DNA from: Clostridia bacterium
GTDB taxonomy: Bacteria; Bacillota; Clostridia; Christensenellales; UBA1242
NCBI GenBank assembly: GCA_900766395.1
Contig: CAAFWB010000048.1
Coordinates: 1 to 9,981 of the forward strand
Direction of reading: 5' to 3'
DNA length: 9,981 nt
The first letter of the stretch is position 1. Every line of letters starts with the position of its first letter. The position numbers were made by a program, and so were the translations under genes. Below, piece after piece: positions 6,201-9,981 of this stretch. The notes under the pieces are model-generated. The model was given only the letters and a program-made list of their open reading frames with translations, was not told the origin of the DNA and ran no database searches.

Positions 6201-9150
6201 CTATCGCGTTGAAGTCGAATTTGATTGCGATTCAGTTTCAAATGATATTTTCAATGAGGTTTATCAACAAGCAAACAACAGCCTTTCAAAAATTGTTACA
6301 AATGTTGAACTCACACCTGGAACAGAATCTGCAGTGACATTGAAAGAATCAGTTGGCGAAAAGAAATTTGTTGGAACTTTCCATTTCAATCAGGCAAATG
6401 AAGTTACATTCAGGATTTCACTTAAATCTGATTCAATATTCTCAATCGATGAAATCACATATGCTGGACAAAATGCTTCACATGCCTATGGATATAACAC
6501 AAAAACTTATTATGAATTTTCTGATATCTTTGAACAAAATGACCAAAGTTTGATTGTTATCAAAGCAAAAATCATTGCTGCACCAATCAATCTTGATGCA
6601 AATGGTGGAACTGCAAGATTTGGAAGAGACAAAGACATAAACTCTTTGATTGAGTCTTCTGCTTTGACAAAACAAACTTCAGGCTCAAAATATTCATTCT
6701 ATTTCATGATTGAAGACCCACAACTCAACCTAACACTCAACGATGCAGAATGTTATTTCTTTAGCGATGATCAAAGTTCAGTTGATTTGTCCGGAAACAG
6801 ATATGACTTTGGCTTGATTTATAAAAGTGAACTTGATATCAATGCTTTGACAAGAACAACACTCTATGCTCGTTATGCAAAAGCAGATTCAGGCAACTGG
6901 TCAATTTCAAACGGAGTGTTGACATATAACTCAACAACAACTTCTGGTGTTCTCTATTCTGGAACAACTGCAACCTCAACCAATATTCTTGTTATTCCAA
7001 AATATGTTTCAGATGGAACAGAAGTAACAGGATTCAGCGGAAAAACATTTGCAAACAACTTGTCGGGAGCAAAATATGTTGTTTTGCCAGGAAACTGCAC
7101 ACAACTTGGTGAAAATGCTTATTCAAAATTGTCAGATACAACAAGAATTCAACTTCCTGCAAACTTTAATATCAGTGGTTCGTCTATATTTAGAAATTTA
7201 ACAAAGAACACATATGTAAAAATCAATAATCACTACGAAGAAAACTCATACTCACTCGCAAACAACTATATTTCTCAAAATGGTGCTGTCTATAACTCTG
7301 TTAAATCAACATTTGTTTATCACCCAATGCAACTTGCAATGACATCAGACACAATCATTCAAGACACAGTCACAAAAATTTTGCCTTATGCTTGCCAAAA
7401 TTGTCAAAAAGGTGACAGTCTAACTCTGACATATGCAAATTTGGTTGATGTTGGTATGCATGCTTTTGAAAATTGTTCAACAGTTTCAAGTTTCAAAATG
7501 ACTTCAACACAATCAAAAACAATCGGGGAATATGCATTTGCATTTAATGCATCGGGTTCAAAACTCGCAACATTTGAGGCGGATAATGTTTCATCAATTG
7601 ACTCTTATGCTTTCAAAAACACCATTTTGAAAACAATATTCAACACAAAAGAGCATGCTTTTGCTGGTTCTCTTGGAGATGGAGTGTTCTTTGGATGCAC
7701 TCAACTTGGAGGAATAATTTTCATCGATTCCGAAACAATTGGCGATTCAGTGTTTGCAAATGCTTCATATGTCACACCAACAAGAGCCGATCAAATTTCC
7801 TTCACAATTCAATTTGATAATTTGAAGAGCCTTGGCAATTATGTTTTTGAAAACTCATATTTGAACAAAGTTATCTTTAGTGATAATTTTGAAGATTATT
7901 GGGTTGATGATGATGGAAACATTGTTTCAACCATAAGCTTGAGTTATCAATCAGGTCTGAAACCTTCAGAAATATTCTCAAAACACTACAAAACAAACTA
8001 TGGTTCTGACAACTTCAAAGGAACTGCAAACTTGCAATATGTTGAAAACTTTAGTGGTTTGAAAGATGTTGATATGAAAGGCAATGACCAATCCAAATTT
8101 GCACCTTATACCGATTATACTTTGTGGATATTAAAAAAATCGACCTCGGACATAGATTACACCCTATATGATTCGCTTATTCAAAATGGTCAAGTCTTTT
8201 ATGATAGCCCACTCAAACGCATCACATTCAACAACAATGCAAAACTTGTTGGTGATCATGCATTCTCACAAAAAACATCTTTGACATCTGTTAAATTTGG
8301 TGACAGCATTGCTTCAATTGGATATATGGCTTTTGCTGACACAAATCTTGATAGCGAAGCAAAGTATGTTGACCGACAATATCAATCAGATGTTGTTTGG
8401 GGCAAAAATATTATTTATATTGGACAATATGCATTCTATAACAACAAGTTCCAAGAAATTAACATGAATGACCTTGAACAATTGACTGAACTTGATATCG
8501 GTGCTTTCAGCCACAATGTTTATTTGAAAACTTGGTATGTTCCTTCTTCGCTTCAAAATGTCAGACGTTTTGCATTTTTCGATTCAAGTTCCTTGATAGA
8601 TATATATATACTAAAAGGAATAGGAATTTGGATTCAATTTCTCTGGGTCACACAAAAGTGGGACATAAAAGTATGTGGCAATTTGGAGTATACGATAAAT
8701 CCAAATGATGGAGGAGAAAAGGTCGAATATGGCAAACTTGGTCTTTTCGTGATAAAATATGGAAAATTTGATGATTTTTCTTTGGTCACATCAAAATTTG
8801 CTCCAAGTGAAATGAATATTCGCTTGTCAAGCATGGAAGGTGAAGAAAACGATAGAGGTATTGCTTCTCTTATGGCAAGGCGCCTTTTTCCTGGCAAGTT
8901 CAGGACATTTATTTACCTCAATGGCTCTTATTCTGATGTTGCCGATAGCATAATCGATAACCAGAATCACAGGTGGGAAGCAGTTTCAATCACATACACA
9001 TTAACCTTTGAAGATTCGAGTGCCGATCCAATACAATACAATACGTATTTGGAGTATATTGGTGATCTGACAAAACTTGAAGCGGATTTTCTAGAATTAT
9101 TTGAAAGCGAAAATAGTCAATGGGTTGAAATTGAAACAAGGAAAAGATAA
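22..9150 (+). CDS. Giant BspA-type leucine-rich repeat surface protein, 5' partial
   Basis: This is the 3' part of a gene for a very large protein with BspA/LRR_5-type leucine-rich repeats; 3042 codons are present, ending at TAA 9148-9150. The first insert codon is at 22 and no real start is visible, so any signal peptide or further repeats upstream are lost. Residues 83-455, 569-865, 1126-1314, 1733-1916 and 2322-2856 are LRR arrays built of ~23-residue units of the form L-x-x-h-x-h-P-x-x-h-x-x-I-G-x-x-A-F-x-x-C. Between them lie beta-rich regions with repeated R-Y-D-x-G and L-Y-A-x-Y motifs, one with an N-L-D-A-N-G-G stretch (from 6586) recalling Listeria-Bacteroides (InlB B-type) repeats. 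Family knowledge: BspA-like proteins are typically exported and bind host matrix proteins or other bacteria. A surface or adhesin role here is inference. The C-terminus ends in basic residues, with no LPXTG-like motif or membrane helix. The next gene starts 56 bp downstream with its own promoter. Confidence 0.93.
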   Translation, partial: YEYDIPDLENTTTLYAIYLEPTTDVTVYSQFMVIPKGTQTLKRLGFEEAMNEVMKGNEDNPLSQLIAVMLGIVFATTQKDTNLVYCTLPAGLTTLEWYAFSGCVSLTGVSVPASLSSISLSAFSNTTSLEKFIIPYSCVSLGSNVFENSGVQYIKMNKKLQSIGAAAFKSSGLKEFKVQSSITSMGKVDTIGGSTTEEYQDTVFHDCASLEKLDFSEQSSFLGQTIQNCTALKEVILPQPLTTIPDNQFRNCQSLSYVSYKNGDTLVNKFPSTLKKIGAYAFYSCSFTDLLLDDCTKVLIGDHAFVSNAFETLNVQNGKISEVGAYAFSSCSNLKTVNWEIEYNVPEYCFAYSSNLQAFKTTSIKDGIMEYAFVDCLKLDSVDIKNNGAEFIISAGAFKNCVIADMVFPEGITTIGSQAFYGNLFKEIVFPSTLLNLANDSLQNCSRLEKFELKTDLTSTITNLNKIGNGPTWYIEGEPYLVGTERSSAPDGIGPKGVYTIYPGKANRVDWEWIEVVSDTQIKRYTTSTDSNGNKTTISTLETKNYPGTEIGKKYITKYIPESVEAGTLNIIIPTAVIDLGGTIHDIEGIVSFETNDVITQKLTSGDTVNLELMSGLTYVGANCFNNTNGKKLASISISMSIKYIGESAFQGTKVSSLYLPNLTYVGTSAFASCSNLTSVELSNLITEIPDSCFQNSGLTSMVIPQYLQKIGANAFSLTKITKLYLPSTLSQIGASAFADCDKLTSIEGLSNTKITEIQTQTFNRCSNLTKVYFPSTLKTIGFWAFNACSSLTYVTFGSAIEQIDTYAFSYCNKIANLDFPASLTSIGESAFVGCSSLANLTFRHTSFANLTIRASAFGETTSALVVYIQNVIALNDFKAKFDGTTTDKGFAEDATLYYQNAKNPLAFYKSKEWKAVRNVVVYCGEGGSATIKFGTNSEVLIQSAQQRTFNIINGTSYELLIYPDTTTDFFALIVNSDSYKEGLETFGTGNRNRKYSSTINDNTNIQITFNKPVVYLDENGANGTNWKKHDIEEGANKETFTIVDGSENNYTKDGKPFYFYSTIASDNEKKQNGTRFDVGVTYPVSSLGKIKTLYAIYLEPTNTSFSIDENGLISLSDKNSSISNLVIPKKVNDKEVKGIKKCGFSNAQESGYIDGKIASLVSGLITMPSTITTIGERAFAGNDITGMFSFPYGLKTLGNEAFALCNFTAVNINLMVAGSNVVKFENNILYTTDGAYQFALGTKATSISDIDATAILPHAFANSDIKAFNDFGKITSYGAYAFADCDSTELVMTFTKKASQVTFGEGVFEGTVSKLRIYVPSGDVENYITKFTNQLGFQNGTLIYNGSDSTIPYAQYYNDDKNDNWKRIYKVTTSTLPTGGKSITIYNLSAQEDKSMTFEAYSKAFSGNIEGYYREDWKLSVVVISDSEGGYTLKTFEIGKKQSNGVFNYSKISLSEGRYDTSGSQFTYEIASYSRKEDWDIRVDFEVRTQNVVVYMDAGVNTSTVVMSSAFTGPTSITTGDFSGYKSYSSTFKFNSTFTITKAEPNKSYIIISIKFREKIYNEAAGQYSWSDWQNITYSNFEKIGSNGYNSLNGYTSSKIANDIEFVIQTQYAPFILSISGTNEPLGLQYNSSSKQFEELPGANLIQSGFTTVTIPTVYDNRMQGGAVLYYFMHQDNRYDTGIAYPASMFTQNTYGYYMLEAKLFTPISADYYDTSLSGAFKLTKKFTLSNDAAIPKTIGGKATTTILSNLDSSLSQYYQISGLTLPKTVTNLEMGAFAMSKISGKIYLPTNLTEIAEGALTTTLNASFNQTRLSSITYAFAISNDKNYITISNGKTLVCANSNITVSTIPSGITKLGAYVFAGRSSGEYSDANNSVVSYGVGVFFNTSINRYTFTKKSNNVSFDGLLLNLNAQASVYVADDGYMETLNNRGFWSYVQTTKESQNNYTSMYLSSNLLAIYRNDVWQEVFYYTYEFKNMNAIFTSVANYEFVSSNKTYLADGILTYEISGLPGDVIISKITYSDIATGDVLFEDSNPVGMRFEYTLSTATKVTITLEYQIYRVEVEFDCDSVSNDIFNEVYQQANNSLSKIVTNVELTPGTESAVTLKESVGEKKFVGTFHFNQANEVTFRISLKSDSIFSIDEITYAGQNASHAYGYNTKTYYEFSDIFEQNDQSLIVIKAKIIAAPINLDANGGTARFGRDKDINSLIESSALTKQTSGSKYSFYFMIEDPQLNLTLNDAECYFFSDDQSSVDLSGNRYDFGLIYKSELDINALTRTTLYARYAKADSGNWSISNGVLTYNSTTTSGVLYSGTTATSTNILVIPKYVSDGTEVTGFSGKTFANNLSGAKYVVLPGNCTQLGENAYSKLSDTTRIQLPANFNISGSSIFRNLTKNTYVKINNHYEENSYSLANNYISQNGAVYNSVKSTFVYHPMQLAMTSDTIIQDTVTKILPYACQNCQKGDSLTLTYANLVDVGMHAFENCSTVSSFKMTSTQSKTIGEYAFAFNASGSKLATFEADNVSSIDSYAFKNTILKTIFNTKEHAFAGSLGDGVFFGCTQLGGIIFIDSETIGDSVFANASYVTPTRADQISFTIQFDNLKSLGNYVFENSYLNKVIFSDNFEDYWVDDDGNIVSTISLSYQSGLKPSEIFSKHYKTNYGSDNFKGTANLQYVENFSGLKDVDMKGNDQSKFAPYTDYTLWILKKSTSDIDYTLYDSLIQNGQVFYDSPLKRITFNNNAKLVGDHAFSQKTSLTSVKFGDSIASIGYMAFADTNLDSEAKYVDRQYQSDVVWGKNIIYIGQYAFYNNKFQEINMNDLEQLTELDIGAFSHNVYLKTWYVPSSLQNVRRFAFFDSSSLIDIYILKGIGIWIQFLWVTQKWDIKVCGNLEYTINPNDGGEKVEYGKLGLFVIKYGKFDDFSLVTSKFAPSEMNIRLSSMEGEENDRGIASLMARRLFPGKFRTFIYLNGSYSDVADSIIDNQNHRWEAVSITYTLTFEDSSADPIQYNTYLEYIGDLTKLEADFLELFESENSQWVEIETRKR
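268..1386 (+). repeat. BspA/LRR_5 array 1 (about 15 units)
   Basis: Protein-level tandem repeats in the giant surface protein, residues 83-455. Recognisable cores include EWYAFSGC, IGAAAFKSS, IPDNQFRNC, IGAYAFYSC, VGAYAFSSC, ISAGAFKNC and IGSQAFYGN. The repeats are diverged in sequence, with no long near-identical DNA copies, so the array is old rather than freshly amplified. A longer unit around 580-650 carries an insertion between the strand and the A-F position. Confidence 0.9.
1387..1725 (+). other. Cap of array 1 and short spacer
   Basis: The region holds a non-LRR cap ending in W-E-W-I-E-V (tryptophans at 1552 and 1558), followed by a polar Thr/Lys-rich spacer. It is the shortest connection between arrays in this protein and lacks the R-Y-D-x-G module found in the others, so arrays 1 and 2 may pack as one unit. 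Confidence 0.6.
1726..2616 (+). repeat. BspA/LRR_5 array 2 (about 11 units)
   Basis: Residues 569-865 of the giant protein. It contains the most regular LRR_5 units of the window, with cores IGESAFQGT, VGTSAFASC, IGANAFSLT, IGASAFADC, IGFWAFNAC, IDTYAFSYC and IGESAFVGC. Asn/Cys/Ser at the turn after A-F follows the BspA consensus. The last unit, from about 2534, carries a small internal duplication. Confidence 0.93.
2534..2577 (+). repeat. Short direct repeat inside LRR array 2
   Basis: TTGCAAATTTAACG occurs at 2534-2547 and again at 2564-2577, a 30-bp period that keeps the frame. It encodes two copies of A-N-L-T followed by F-R or I-R. It is the clearest DNA-level repeat I could see within the LRR arrays. 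It could be slippage or chance similarity between LRR strands. Confidence 0.6.
2617..3396 (+). other. Cap of array 2 and beta-rich linker module
   Basis: The cap runs from VVYIQN to the conserved tryptophan at 2761 (W-K-A-V). It is followed by a beta-rich stretch ending at TNIQITFNKPVVYL (3031-3072), then an N-G-rich segment, RFDVGVTYP (3247-3273) and LYAIYLEP (3301-3324). The same order recurs before arrays 4 and 5. A fold is not recognised; Ig-like or InlB B-repeat-like beta domains are the best guess. Confidence 0.6.
3397..3963 (+). repeat. BspA/LRR_5 array 3 (about 6 units)
   Basis: Residues 1126-1314 of the giant protein. The entry strand L-V-I-P-K is followed by units with cores IGERAFAGN, LGNEAFALC, YGAYAFADC and FGEGVFEGT. 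The array is interrupted near 3700-3790 by a degenerate unit. It ends at the IYVPSG motif (3973-3990), which is typical of the C-terminal side of BspA arrays. Confidence 0.85.
3964..5217 (+). other. Cap of array 3 and long double beta linker
   Basis: The cap ends at the tryptophan at 4117 (W-K-R-I). Two beta-rich segments follow, each closing with a similar strand pair: DWDIRVDF...NVVVYM (4456-4512) and NDIEFVIQ...PFILSI (4828-4881). The RYDTGIAYP motif is at 5056-5082. The L-Y-A motif is degenerate here (YYMLEAKLFTP, 5113-5145). At about 1.25 kb it is the longest linker in the protein. Confidence 0.6.
5218..5769 (+). repeat. BspA/LRR_5 array 4 (about 4 clear units)
   Basis: Residues 1733-1916 of the giant protein. 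Clear cores are LEMGAFAMS, IAEGALTTT, LGAYVFAGR and YGVGVFFNT. It is the most degenerate array, with longer non-consensus stretches between units, and was recognised mainly by position and the flanking motifs. Confidence 0.75.
5770..6984 (+). other. Cap of array 4 and long double beta linker
   Basis: The cap runs from SVYVADDGYMETL (5770-5808) to the tryptophan at 5917 (W-Q-E-V). Two beta-rich segments follow, closing with TKVTITLEYQIYRVEVEF (6169-6222) and QSLIVIKAKIIAAPINLD (6544-6597). The N-G-G motif, RYDFGLIY (6799-6822) and LYARYAK (6862-6882) then lead into array 5. The layout parallels the linker before array 4. Confidence 0.6.
6985..8589 (+). repeat. BspA/LRR_5 array 5 (about 14 units)
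   Basis: Residues 2322-2856 of the giant protein. It is entered by I-L-V-I-P-K; cores include VGMHAFENC, IGEYAFAFN, IDSYAFKNT, LGDGVFFGC, IGDSVFANA, LGNYVFENS, VGDHAFSQK, IGYMAFADT and IGQYAFYNN. A non-LRR insertion lies at about 7880-8215 and splits the array in two. The last clear unit is VRRFAFFDS, after which the LRR pattern stops. Confidence 0.9.
8590..9150 (+). other. Non-repeat C-terminal region of the giant protein
   Basis: These 186 residues do not follow the LRR_5 pattern. The first part (8611-8700) is unusually Ile/Trp-rich, with W at 8629, 8644 and 8659. Later there is an I-Y-...-W-E-A-V stretch (tryptophan at 8974) like the caps of arrays 1-4, so this probably includes the cap of array 5. 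The end is acidic, then finishes in T-R-K-R. No sortase motif, hydrophobic anchor or known wall-binding domain is visible. Confidence 0.55.
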
Positions 9151-9151
9151 T

Positions 9152-9166
9152 TTGTCATGTTGACAA
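9152..9166. promoter_or_regulatory. Inverted repeat overlapping the -35 box
   Basis: TTGTCA-TGT-TGACAA is a perfect 6-bp dyad with a 3-nt centre, directly after the stop codon of the giant gene and covering all but the last base-pair edge of the TTGACA -35 element. It could be a repressor operator. It is too short and A+T-rich to be a good intrinsic terminator, and the T-run (9173-9177) does not follow it directly. No regulator is identified. Confidence 0.35.
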
Positions 9167-9187
9167 GCAAAATTTTTATGATATACT
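9160..9187 (+). promoter_or_regulatory. Sigma-A-type extended -10 promoter
   Basis: A consensus -35 TTGACA (9160-9165) is followed, after a 16-bp spacer, by TATACT (9182-9187). A TG at 9179-9180 makes an extended -10. Transcription would start near 9194, giving a leader of only about 12 nt that begins next to the ribosome binding site of the downstream gene. The gene therefore has its own strong promoter and need not depend on read-through from the giant gene. Confidence 0.75.
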
Positions 9188-9195
9188 AAAAATAT

Positions 9196-9200
9196 AGGAG
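9196..9200 (+). promoter_or_regulatory. Shine-Dalgarno site for the downstream gene
   Basis: AGGAG lies 6 nt before the ATG at 9207. It fixes the start of the membrane coiled-coil gene, and supports a bacterial rather than a eukaryotic source for the BspA-type protein. Confidence 0.85.
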
Positions 9201-9206
9201 AAAAAT

Positions 9207-9956
9207 ATGTCAACAAGAAAAGAAAAAAAAGAACAAAAACTTCGTGAAAAATGGAAAAAACAAGGCTTTTCTGAAGAAGAAATTGAAAAACTTGTCAAAG
9301 CACAACGCAAAAAAACAACAGCAAAAGTTGTTGTTGGCACTTTGGCAACGGCAATTGTTGTTGCTGGAGTTGTTTTCACTGTTGCAACAGTGATGAAAAA
9401 CAACGAAAACAATATCACCCCAACCCCAACACCAACACCAACACCAACCCCAACACCAAAGCCAACTGAAGAAGAAATTGAAAAAAGCAAAGAACTTGAG
9501 GAAGAAATCAAAAAAGATGTTGAAGACAAAAAGCCTGAAGAAATTGACACAAAAATTGACGACAAACAAAATGAACTCGACGCTGCTCAAAAAGAGTTGG
9601 AAGACCTAAAAAACAATCCTGACGCAAGTGAGGAAGAGATTGCTGCAGCAGAAGAAAAGCAAAAACAAGCCGAGGAACAACTCGAAGCGGCAAAAGAAGA
9701 AAAAAGTTATTGGTCAACGACATCAAGAATCAAAGAGTTGTATGCCGAGAACCTCTCAAATACGAAAGAATATCCCAATTCATATATTCGTGAAATAAAA
9801 GATATCTCGTATGGTTCGTCCGACATGATTGTTGATGCGGAAGTCATTTCAAAAGATGCAAATGGAATTTTGAGACAGCATAATCTTGTTTTGAAGGTGT
9901 TTGGCGAAATACCAAAAAATTTTGATAGCGCCCAAGGACTTTCAACATTTTTCCAA
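9207..9956 (+). CDS. Membrane-anchored coiled-coil protein with Thr-Pro linker, 3' partial
   Basis: I do not recognise the family. The first 250 codons are present and the frame then runs into adapter sequence, so the true end is missing. Residues 1-40 are strongly basic (MSTRKEKKEQKL...) and predicted cytoplasmic. Residues 41-63 form one hydrophobic helix rich in Val/Ala/Gly with no clear signal peptidase site, suggesting a type II (N-in) anchor. Residues 71-87 are a Thr-Pro repeat linker ending K-P-T. Residues 88-166 are highly charged Glu/Lys/Gln helix with heptad-like spacing, probably coiled coil. From about 167 a mixed segment begins (with YWSTTSRIKELYAENL and later EIKDISYGSSDMIVDAEVI) that looks like the start of a folded extracellular domain. 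The start is set by AGGAG 6 nt upstream and a strong promoter. Position just behind the giant surface protein suggests an envelope role; any link between the two is inference. Confidence 0.88.
9417..9467 (+). repeat. Thr-Pro codon repeat (linker)
   Basis: Seven tandem ACM-CCA hexamers (9417-9458) followed by AAG-CCA-ACT encode (Thr-Pro)7-Lys-Pro-Thr. Such Pro/Thr tracts are usual rigid, extended linkers in wall-spanning proteins. The hexamer periodicity makes length change in steps of two residues possible without loss of frame. Confidence 0.9.
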
Positions 9957-9981
9957 AGATCGGAAGAGCGTCGTGTAGGGA
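9957..9981 (+). other. Illumina TruSeq adapter remnant (right end)
   Basis: The last 25 bases begin AGATCGGAAGAGCGTCGTGT and match the reverse complement of the TruSeq universal (read-1) adapter. They are synthetic; residues translated from them do not belong to the coiled-coil protein. Confidence 0.98.

Noticed and set aside
8600..8610. AT dinucleotide run as a promoter -10 for an internal gene
   Set aside because: No -35 element at proper spacing and no start codon with a ribosome binding site closely downstream; it is treated only as a possible slippage site.
22..9150. Eukaryotic source such as Trichomonas, which also encodes many BspA-like proteins
   Set aside because: The following gene has a bacterial -35/-10 promoter and an AGGAG ribosome binding site 56 bp downstream, so a bacterial source is far more likely.
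9151..9180. Intrinsic terminator after the giant gene (dyad plus T-run)
   Set aside because: The stem is only 6 bp with two G-C pairs and the five T residues start 7 nt after it; it fits an operator or chance dyad better.
9176..9590. Two antisense open frames with Gly-Val or Trp-Cys-rich repeats
   Set aside because: They are the reverse reading of the (Thr-Pro) codon tract and the Lys/Glu-rich coiled coil on the plus strand, are of low complexity and have no ribosome binding site.
8..9969. A perfect 13-bp terminal inverted repeat (8-20 and 9957-9969) that looks like transposon ends
   Set aside because: The sequence GCTCTTCCGATCT and its reverse complement are the complementary stem of the Illumina Y-adapter, not transposon termini.

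Overview
The window is a single ~9.94-kb insert flanked on both sides by Illumina TruSeq adapter sequence (1-20 and 9957-9981). It looks like one complete library molecule or synthetic long read, not a natural contig with natural ends. Both genes in it are therefore cut by the insert boundaries. The DNA is A+T-rich. It uses TAA as a stop, a strong AGGAG Shine-Dalgarno site and a sigma-A-type extended -10 promoter. Together with BspA-type leucine-rich repeats this points to a low-G+C bacterium, most simply an uncultured Clostridia-like or other Bacillota member of a host-associated community. That taxonomic call is inference; no rRNA or marker gene is present.

Region 22-9150 is one uninterrupted reading frame of 3042 codons, open at its 5' end. 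It encodes a giant (roughly 330 kDa) BspA-type LRR_5 protein. Five LRR arrays (268-1386, 1726-2616, 3397-3963, 5218-5769, 6985-8589), with about 15, 11, 6, 4 and 14 recognisable units, are separated by beta-rich connecting regions. A repeating plan is visible. A beta region ends in an R-[YF]-D-x-G motif and usually an L-Y-A-x-Y motif, then comes an entry strand of the type V-I-P-K, then the LRR array, then a cap that finishes at a conserved tryptophan (1558, 2761, 4117, 5917, 8974). The last ~186 residues depart from the LRR pattern and show no sortase signal or membrane segment.

Region 9151-9206 is a 56-bp intergenic gap. It holds a near-consensus promoter (TTGACA, 16-bp spacer, TGnTATACT), a 6-bp inverted repeat over the -35 box and a ribosome binding site. 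I see no convincing terminator for the upstream gene.

Region 9207-9956 is the first 250 codons of a second gene on the same strand, open at the 3' end. It encodes an apparent type II membrane protein: basic cytoplasmic N-terminus, one transmembrane helix, Thr-Pro repeat linker, charged coiled coil, and the start of a folded domain. The two genes together look like a cell-surface locus: a very large repeat protein of likely adhesive or binding function, next to a membrane-anchored coiled-coil protein that may act at the envelope. A functional partnership is inferred from adjacency only. The window contains no RNA gene, CRISPR array, transposase or phage gene that I can support.
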